Positions 57,701-64,000 of a DNA stretch of 64,000 nt are shown in pieces. The notes under the pieces were generated by a model. It was given only the letters and a program-made list of their open reading frames with translations. It did no database searches and was not told where the DNA came from. Every line of letters begins with the position of its first letter. Position 1 is the first letter of the stretch. The stretch spans positions 82,620,903-82,684,902 of the forward strand of contig OX235262.1 in NCBI GenBank assembly GCA_944472135.2. The letters run 5' to 3'. The stretch comes from Trichobilharzia regenti. Taxonomy: Eukaryota > Platyhelminthes > Trematoda > Strigeidida > Schistosomatidae. The translations under genes and the position numbers were made by a program.

Positions 57701-57799
57701 AAAAACAACAATACCGTTTAAAGTGAACTTGGTCTGGACATATATAACCAAAACTATGTTTAGAATTATACTTTCCACTTCCTTAGTAATTACCAATGT

Positions 57800-58060
57800 G
57801 ATAAAATTTCAATTGCTGATTTGCGTGGGAATGACTGATTTCAATTTGATTCCAACTATAGAACAAGGAAGTACTGCCTTGGCGTTACGGCCCAGTCCAG
57901 GACTCTTCATTAGAAAGCATCCGTAAAGGTGCTGGGTTCTATCTCTCCAGGTATCACTGGCGTGCACTTCTGAAGAGCTCCAAGCTAGAAGGAAACGGCT
58001 TTCCATTACCTTATGGTTCCCAATTGTTCTCAAACTAATATCACTCCATGGTCAGATTGT
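57800..58060 (+). repeat. Hammerhead SINE (family A), diverged
   Basis: Right part follows family A order: hammerhead remnant at about 57963-58000 ('cttctgaagagctccaagc', 'aaggaaacgg'), then 'ttatggttcccaattgttctc'-like tail (about 58010-58032). The tRNA-like middle is poorly preserved. Confidence 0.55.
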
Positions 58061-58064
58061 GATA

Positions 58065-60105
58065 ACTTTCCCACCTAAATCAATATACATTGTTCTGAGA
58101 ACCTAAGACCCGTTCTAAGTTGCATGACATCTCTTAATGCTAACTTAGAATGTCCATTTGATCGAGTACTTAATCCATTATTTTTTTAATTCTATGAAAT
58201 GTTTTCCGTAAATTTAGTTTCATCTAATTTAATGAAAACAAAATGAATACACATTTTACAAAAACACGTCATCTGAAATCAGTGCGCATTTATTCATCAT
58301 CTAGTGACCACTTCCAATTTTTCTAAAATTCTTCGGTGTCACCTCGCTTTATTTCCTTCCCATATTTTCTGTATCATCACCTAACTATGGTAAGGTAGGC
58401 TAAGCTAGATCAAGAATCCTTTTCAGGTCAACTTAACTTTAGGAGACAAAGACAATTAGTAAAGCATTATGCCTTTCACAGTTCATTTAAATGGTAGATA
58501 TGTATATATAATTCATTGTAACGTTTCGCCTCACATGTGCTTTGTTAAACTTTTAGAACTTTCTGCCAGTTGTATGGCACGTCAGAAAAACTAAAAATTG
58601 TGACCTCAACTGATACTAAACTTCTGTAAATGAGAAATTACACTCGCCAAGCATAAAGCTTTCATAACGTGCAGAGCTTAAGTCACAAACATCAAAATCA
58701 TCCACCTGAGCTACAAATCTTCTCCAGTATATCTAGTACCATGTATTCCTAATCCCATGACGTGAGGTTTTTTCATACCTCGAATAAATCATTCATTCGG
58801 AGCATGCACTGCTGAATGAGGTATTCTCCTCCATCACCTTCAACCCAGCAAAAAAGCAAAGTAATAAGGGAGTTGTATTCTGTAGGTTAGCGAAGTATTT
58901 CAGCGATAATAAGGTGGGTAAGTGTTGTGTGGAATGATGTCTTCCAGAAAACTCATGAATGCTTATATTTTACAGGAGCAGTCGCTTACATCGTTGATTA
59001 TAATCAGAATGAAAAAAAGTTTAGAAATAAACATACTGAATAGACAATGCTTATACTATTTATGAAGTGTACTGAGTACAAGGATCAATATTTTGATTAG
59101 CACTCAATATTATGTTTTCAAATAAACACTTTTCACTCACCATTTTCGCTTAAGAAATTCATGAACTTCATCATGTTAAATCCGCATTAGGTGTCTTTTA
59201 GCTGCGAAATTTCAAAACTGTAAAGTTTTACAGAACCAGATGGATCAAGAAATATCAAATACAACACAGTAGTGAAATGGTGCCAGATGCACAAGATCAT
59301 AAAGATGAACGAAAGTATCATCTGTTGAGTACGACAGAGCTGCATACTAATGAAGGTATTTATACATTTACGTATGCAGAATAAATATTAATAAGGAAGC
59401 GAATAAGATTGTAGTAAGAACATCATATATAACAATGGCGGTTACAAAGTATGTGAAATAATTTCGACTTGGAGTGATGTAAGTTAAGTGCGGAACTTGA
59501 AAAAGTTCTAATGATAACCATGGTTATTAGAAGCGTCAAGTTACCTCCTCCTTGATTAGAAAACTGAGGTGAAAATCTCATGATCTAAATGATTGAACTT
59601 CCGTCATCTCCATTTATTGTTCTCTCTGAAAACTTATTATTCTTACATTTGTTTTAATTACATATCACTCATAAGTCAAGAAAATTACTGTCATATTTCC
59701 CTTTATACTATGAGATGAGTGTGGTAGTCAAATTTCTGCAGACATTCAAAACGTTTTTCTGCATGAAATCTTGTTCTTCTTGATTTCACACAGATGTTTA
59801 GCGGGACAAAATGTATTAGATTTGCTCAGTGCTGACAGTGGTCACTTGTCTTAGCAGCTCAAGTTCTTAGATGCAAATTTGATGTTTAAAAACCACTGAC
59901 ATTTTTTCAAATCTTTAAATATGCTCCAGGATGGTAGAACACAGAGGCTATTTTCTGTTTAATATAAATACTCAATGTTCCCAAGATCGCAGTTGATGGG
60001 AGATGTCAACAGTCAGACTTTTGTCACAATTTCTGACAAGGGCCTTCAAATAAATTTAACTGTAGCTGAGTTATGCTGATTACTCACTAGCTAACCAGCA
60101 ATCAA
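58065..60105. other. AT-rich, no gene seen
   Basis: About 2 kb with no ORF of note; may be intronic if the gene at 52.5 kb continues downstream. Confidence 0.4.
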
Positions 60106-60109
60106 TTCA

Positions 60110-61040
60110 AAAATAAAGACAAACTGCCTGGTTCTCTAACTTTGACGTGTATTTATCAGTTTAACTACTGGTAAGGAGCTAGTTACAATAGGCGTGCGAT
60201 CAAAGAAATTCATCTTTTAAAGTCATTTATCGTATTTTCCACTAACCTTCCACATGCTCTACGAGTACAACTTGTACATACAGCAGCGGCAACTGGCATA
60301 CATCTGAACAAGCCAAATCTTCAGCGCCTTTCTTTGTCATGACCAACTACATAGTATGTATTAAGTTTTACAAACGATTTTCCTCCACCCTTGTAACTAA
60401 CTTCTGACTTTGTTGCTTTATTGTGATCACAGCTCATTTAATTAAATTTTTTGTATCTTGGTACTTCTGTGTAACTCTTCCAACTCATTCTATCCTTCTT
60501 AGTCATAATTATTTTACAGATTTCTTGGTTATGTAATAATCTAGTGTTGACCCCTACTAAATTTTTTAATTAATTCACGTTCTTAGTGGAACACAAGGCT
60601 TCAAGCTAGAGCTCTGAAGTTTCGGTGGCAGTGTTTACTTTTACGAGGTGGGAGTGCTGGTCTCATGCTCAACCTTCGCTCCTTAGCGGTCTTATTACTG
60701 GCTTAATGAGGTAAAGGAGTACCTTGGTCGGTGATCAAACCCCGAGACAAATATGTGTGGGCAGCGAGCATTCTGCTGCTAAGCCGCCGTGATTACTTTC
60801 GCCCCTGCCTCAGGACTTGCCGCTAACATATTCTGGTTAATTGTTTTGACGAGTTTCAATCCCTTAACTTCACCCACTCCTCTATACCTAAACCTGATAA
60901 TTTTTACTCACTAAAATAAACACATGACTGGTAGAATTTTGACGTCAAGATACTATATATTAGTGTAGAGCAGATGATGAGAAGTAATTGAAAGGGAATG
61001 CATTTCTTCCCTCAATTCGTTGTTTTTTTCCAAACGTGTA
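60110..61040 (+). pseudogene. Penelope-like element remnant with nested SINE
   Basis: Plus-strand readings at about 60118-60345 give 'CIYQFNYW', 'GASYNRRAIKEIH' and 'NLPHALRVQLVHTAAATGIH' then 'LNKPNL'. These match the GIY-YIG domain of the 33.6-kb PLE in shifted frames (YIG has become YNR, the conserved Glu has become Ala). A hammerhead-type remnant of the PLE arm ('gtagagcagatgatgag') lies at about 60964-61005. A reverse SINE-B copy (60580-60795) separates the two parts. Confidence 0.7.
60580..60795 (-). repeat. SINE-B, full copy nested in PLE
   Basis: Reverse strand: RTE-like 3' end at the left ('ttagtggaacacaaggcttc'), leader-like core near 60640-60670, and tRNA-like head at 60720-60795 with degenerate B box ('gatcaaaccccg' near 60737). 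Confidence 0.7.
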
Positions 61041-61044
61041 AATG

Positions 61045-62225
61045 GGTATTTCCAAGTATGAACGAGCTTAACTCTGTATGTAGTAAGATTCTATGAAACC
61101 TCTTCTCCCCATAACATAAATTCTTTTCAATTTATCCTAAAACCTGATTTTCTGATAACTAGGAACCTCGGTAGTCTGTAAAGTTTACATTATCTCCTAA
61201 AATACTCCTGTGTTCCACCCACCCCCCTCTAATGTCTGCACTTCTTCGGATCAGGGCAGAAACTTTGTTAGGACAACCTCATGTTAAGTTACACACCGGT
61301 GACAATCCACAAACATCATAAATTAAAATGTGCAGAAATATACAACTTTTGAAAGAAAATGATTACATTGTGCCTTAAAATATTTTCGTTTCTGTAATAC
61401 ATTACTCGGAAATGACTCTTTTTTTTCAAAATCTTGTTCTTTTGTAAATGCCATTTCGCATACTACTAAAAACTAGACTGATAAAATATGCATAATGAGT
61501 CATGCATGCATCTAAGCTAATAATGTTTCTCATGCTAATATTCTTATTTCAGCTGAAAAAACAATTGCATTGCCATCCATTCGTTTAGAAACTGTGTCGG
61601 TGAGACATTTATAAAAGAGATCCTGACTGTGATGGGAATGTCTGGTCACTTCTAACTTACCAGATTCTTTATAAGGCCTATTTGGGGAGCATAATATGTA
61701 TTCGTCTATGAAATAATCAATCTATCTGAATGGCTGCAGTATGCTCCTTATAACATTTATAATCCTATGACTTTCATTCGATACACCAAAGTTTGAAACG
61801 AATCGTTAACACGACAGTTCACTGCATTGTTTCAAACGCACCTTCTTGAATAAAGACTGCTTACCTATTTGTTCAGTATTATTTAAACCTATACCCAACA
61901 AGACCAACACATTTAAGTATCTCATGATAAATTTTTATGAACATTTTCTGAACGGACAACCAATGTATGCTTGCATCCAATCTTTTAGAACTTGAATAAA
62001 TATTAAAAGCTTTGGAGCTTGGAATCTAGCTTTCACTTACTTAATAACATTATTTCCGGATCACACTTATGAAAGCATATAGCAGGAAAAGTTAAATAAG
62101 AATTTATTATGCAGACAATACATGTTCAGAAATACTTATGATTCATTCTACGTTGTGTTTGATGTCTGTTGTCCTAAAGCGCCGAAACACAATGATTCAT
62201 TTCGGTTTATTTCAATATTCCGTAT
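61045..62225. other. AT-rich; one possible small exon
   Basis: No gene is certain. A 47-base stretch at 61553-61599 bounded by good splice sites is discussed as a finding. Confidence 0.35.
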
Positions 62226-62232
62226 TATTATC

Positions 62233-63140
62233 CTTGTCTTCTTCAGTTCCTAGAGGAACACGTGACTCCAACCGCACGTGTCCAATGCGTTTGATTCTCT
62301 TCCAACGTTTTCACCTGGTTCCACATCTGCCCACATGCTTTCATCTCCTCTTTGCACGACCTCCTCCATGTCACCCTCACACCGACAACCAACTCGCCAA
62401 TTCCCATTCAGGTTACACTCGATCGATGGCCTGGCGTGTGATGTCACTTAATGGTTTTCCTTCTCAGAGTATGGCCAATCCACCTCCATCTCTTCCTGCA
62501 TATTTGTTGTACAATTGGCTCCCCGTTGATTCGCTTGCAGAGATTCCACCCTGTTGCTGATCTTTTCTCGCTATCTGATCTTGAGTATTGAGCGAAGAGA
62601 GCTGTTGATGAAAATCTTTAGTTTGTTCGAAGTGCCCTTCGTGACGCGGCGCCAAGTCTCTGATCCATATGCAGTGACAGTGATTTCACACTGGAGTTGA
62701 AAATTCGTATCTTATTCTTCACGCTGAGTGTTGCTGATCCCCACACTGCCTTGAGAGTAATGAAAACTGGCCTTGCTTCCCCGATCCTCTCTTTGATACC
62801 CTAATCACTTCCTATGGCCTGTAGTTGAAACGATGCTTCTTAGGTAGGCAAAGGAGGTTGCTTCTCTCAGACTTCTCTCAATTATGCTGGCTGATTGTTG
62901 TCTGTTGTTGTTTTCCATGAGTCTTCATCACCTCTGTTTTCTCTGTGTTCACCTGAAGTCTCTCCTATCTTTCATGTTTCTTCCGCCAACTTGTTGCTTT
63001 TCGCTTACATATCTTCCACTTTGTGGGAATCCAGACGTACATCGTCGGCGAAACCCAGGCCCTGCAAGTATTTTGTGCAGGTCCACTTTATGCCTGTTTC
63101 CTCGTTGCCCGCTGTTTCTCTGTCTAATATTCCTTATTAG
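62233..63140 (-). pseudogene. RTE reverse transcriptase, 3' fragment
   Basis: Reverse-strand copy from the 3' tail ('gttcctagaggaacacgtgac' region near 62246) to a point near 63120-63135 equal to about residue 380 of the long RTE copy. Nucleotide similarity to 34957-35830 is clear throughout (for example 'tctgatcttgagtattgagc' near 62573), with several frameshifts and no long ORF. Confidence 0.85.
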
Positions 63141-63216
63141 ATAAATTTATGTCATATGGCAACCTCGCCAGATACTAGCTTGCTAGGCTACTAGCTTACT
63201 AGTTTTCTCGCCGGTC

Positions 63217-64000
63217 CCAAGCCCGGGTAAAGAGGGAGGGTTGGGGCGTGGTGCTAGCAACTCCACCCCTGTAAAACAACCAAATCGCTACAGAAACTTC
63301 AACGAATAAATATATTAAAAATTCTAAAAACATAAGCAATAGCCTTACTTTTCGCTGGAATCGGGGAAGTGAAATGACGCAGGCTGGTGAAAGCCTTCGG
63401 GAAGCCAGTCAGCCGATGTGCCTTCTTTCGATGAAAGCAAAAGTAAGGATGGGTACCTGGAATGTTCGCACAATGTACGAAACTGGAAAGGCTGCCCAGA
63501 TAGCCGCTGAAATGAGAAGGTACAGAATAGAAGTGTTGGGAATCTGCGAGAGCAGATGGAACGGAACTGGAAGGTGCCAACTACCTACTGGAGAGACAGT
63601 AATCTTTTCCGGCCACCTAGAGGACAACCATGAGCACACCGAGGGAGTGGCCATCATGATGTCACCAACAGCAACCAAAGCTCTCATGCAGTGGGAACCA
63701 ATCTCCTCCAGGATAATGACAGCCAGGTTCAACTCAAAAGGAAGGAAAGTTACAGTCATTCAATGCTATGCGCCTACAAACGTCTCAGAACAAGAGAAGA
63801 AGGAGGCGTTCTACAGACAACTACAAGCAATAATGGACAACGTCCCAAATGGCGATATCAAAATCCTGATGGGCGACATGAATGCGAAGCTGGGAGGAGA
63901 CAACACAGGAAGAGAACTCACCATGGGTCGTGAGGCCCTCGGCGAAATGAACGACAATGGTGAACTCTTCTCAGACTTCTGCGCCTTCAATGATTTGGTG
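63217..64000 (+). mobile_element. RTE-clade LINE, 5' part, continues beyond window
   Basis: The leader (about 63217-63303, 'gggcgtggtgctagcaactcc') is the same segment as at 37938-37990 of the other RTE copy and as the core of SINE-B. The ORF follows at once. The element begins about 80 bp after the end of the reverse RTE fragment at 62233-63140, so two RTE copies stand head to head. Confidence 0.85.
63374..64000 (+). CDS. RTE endonuclease/reverse transcriptase, partial
   Basis: Open frame to the window edge (209 codons from the Met at 63374; a second Met at 63431 lies just before the domain). It encodes the APE-type endonuclease with 'MGTWNVRTMYETGK' (catalytic Asn), 'VLGICESRWNG' (catalytic Glu), 'VIQCYAPTNVSEQEKKEA' and 'ILMGDMNAKLGG' (Asp, Asn). 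All active-site motifs expected in this part are intact, and there is no stop or frameshift, unlike the copy at 34.9-38.4 kb, which lacks one G in the stretch after the first motif. The start is uncertain: the frame is open upstream to at least 63305. It would nick chromosomal DNA to prime reverse transcription. It could be a complete element, but the reverse transcriptase lies outside the window. Confidence 0.9.
   Translation, partial: MTQAGESLREASQPMCLLSMKAKVRMGTWNVRTMYETGKAAQIAAEMRRYRIEVLGICESRWNGTGRCQLPTGETVIFSGHLEDNHEHTEGVAIMMSPTATKALMQWEPISSRIMTARFNSKGRKVTVIQCYAPTNVSEQEKKEAFYRQLQAIMDNVPNGDIKILMGDMNAKLGGDNTGRELTMGREALGEMNDNGELFSDFCAFNDLV

Larger units (their letters stand above)
56465..57716 (-). 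mobile_element. Penelope-like element with inverted arms (copy 3, another lineage)
   Basis: Arms of about 115 bp in inverted orientation: left 56465-56581, right 57601-57716. Examples are 'taatagctttatcaaagtat' left and its reverse complement form at right, and both carry 'atctcagcatatatata' or its complement. A minus-strand PLE coding remnant lies between. It sits downstream of the long exon and is probably intronic. Same general layout as copies 1 and 2, though the protein and arm sequences belong to a different lineage. Confidence 0.8.

Noticed and set aside
57471..57926. Plus-strand ORF of 151 residues
   Set aside because: Antisense to the PLE coding remnant and running across its arm into a SINE; no own domain.

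Overview
The window looks like repeat-dense nuclear DNA of a flatworm, most likely a Schistosoma species. The evidence is the combination of AT-rich DNA, SINEs carrying schistosome-type (Sm-alpha-like) hammerhead ribozyme motifs, RTE-clade (SR2-like) retrotransposons, Penelope-like elements (PLEs) and a Boudicca-like Gypsy LTR element. The species cannot be fixed from the sequence alone. There is no bacterial-style operon, rRNA gene or convincing functional tRNA gene. Only one stretch looks like host protein-coding sequence: a very long exon at 52513-55728 (+) whose product I do not recognise. Nearly everything else readable is transposon-derived, separated by AT-rich DNA without visible genes. 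Layout: 0-9 kb holds tRNA-derived SINEs and RTE fragments, including a decayed RTE copy (6.2-8.65 kb) with a SINE nested in it. 10.5-14.4 kb holds three decayed PLE fragments of different lineages. 16.3-17.4 kb is a miniature, internally deleted Gypsy-like element with two LTRs and a 4-bp target duplication, sitting inside an older SINE; a diverged solo LTR of the same family lies at 20.7-21.0 kb. 22.1-23.1 kb is the 3' end of a CR1/Jockey-type LINE. 27.8-38.5 kb is PLE country: two copies (31.2-32.4 and 33.35-38.5 kb) have the same architecture, a GIY-YIG-containing ORF between inverted terminal arms that carry a hammerhead motif. The second was split by a nearly full-length 3.47-kb RTE element (34.94-38.40 kb) inserted in its right arm with an 11-bp target duplication. 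41-43 kb has two head-to-tail 5'-truncated RTE copies. 45.3-48.7 kb has hammerhead SINEs and inverted SINE clusters. 52.5-55.7 kb is the host exon; a third PLE lineage with inverted arms (56.5-57.7 kb) lies downstream of it, probably in an intron. 60.1-61.0 kb is a PLE remnant with a SINE inside, 62.2-63.1 kb another truncated RTE, and at 63.2 kb an RTE copy begins whose ORF stays open to the window edge. How the parts relate: the RTE element encodes the endonuclease and reverse transcriptase that probably mobilise the tRNA-derived SINE family called B here, because SINE-B is built from a tRNA-like head plus short pieces matching both the RTE 5' leader and the RTE 3' end. PLEs carry their own reverse transcriptase/GIY-YIG enzyme and ribozyme-bearing arms. 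Names used here for SINE families (A = hammerhead SINE, B and B2 = tRNA head with RTE-like or other body, C = tRNA-like SINE often in inverted pairs) are local labels, not published names.
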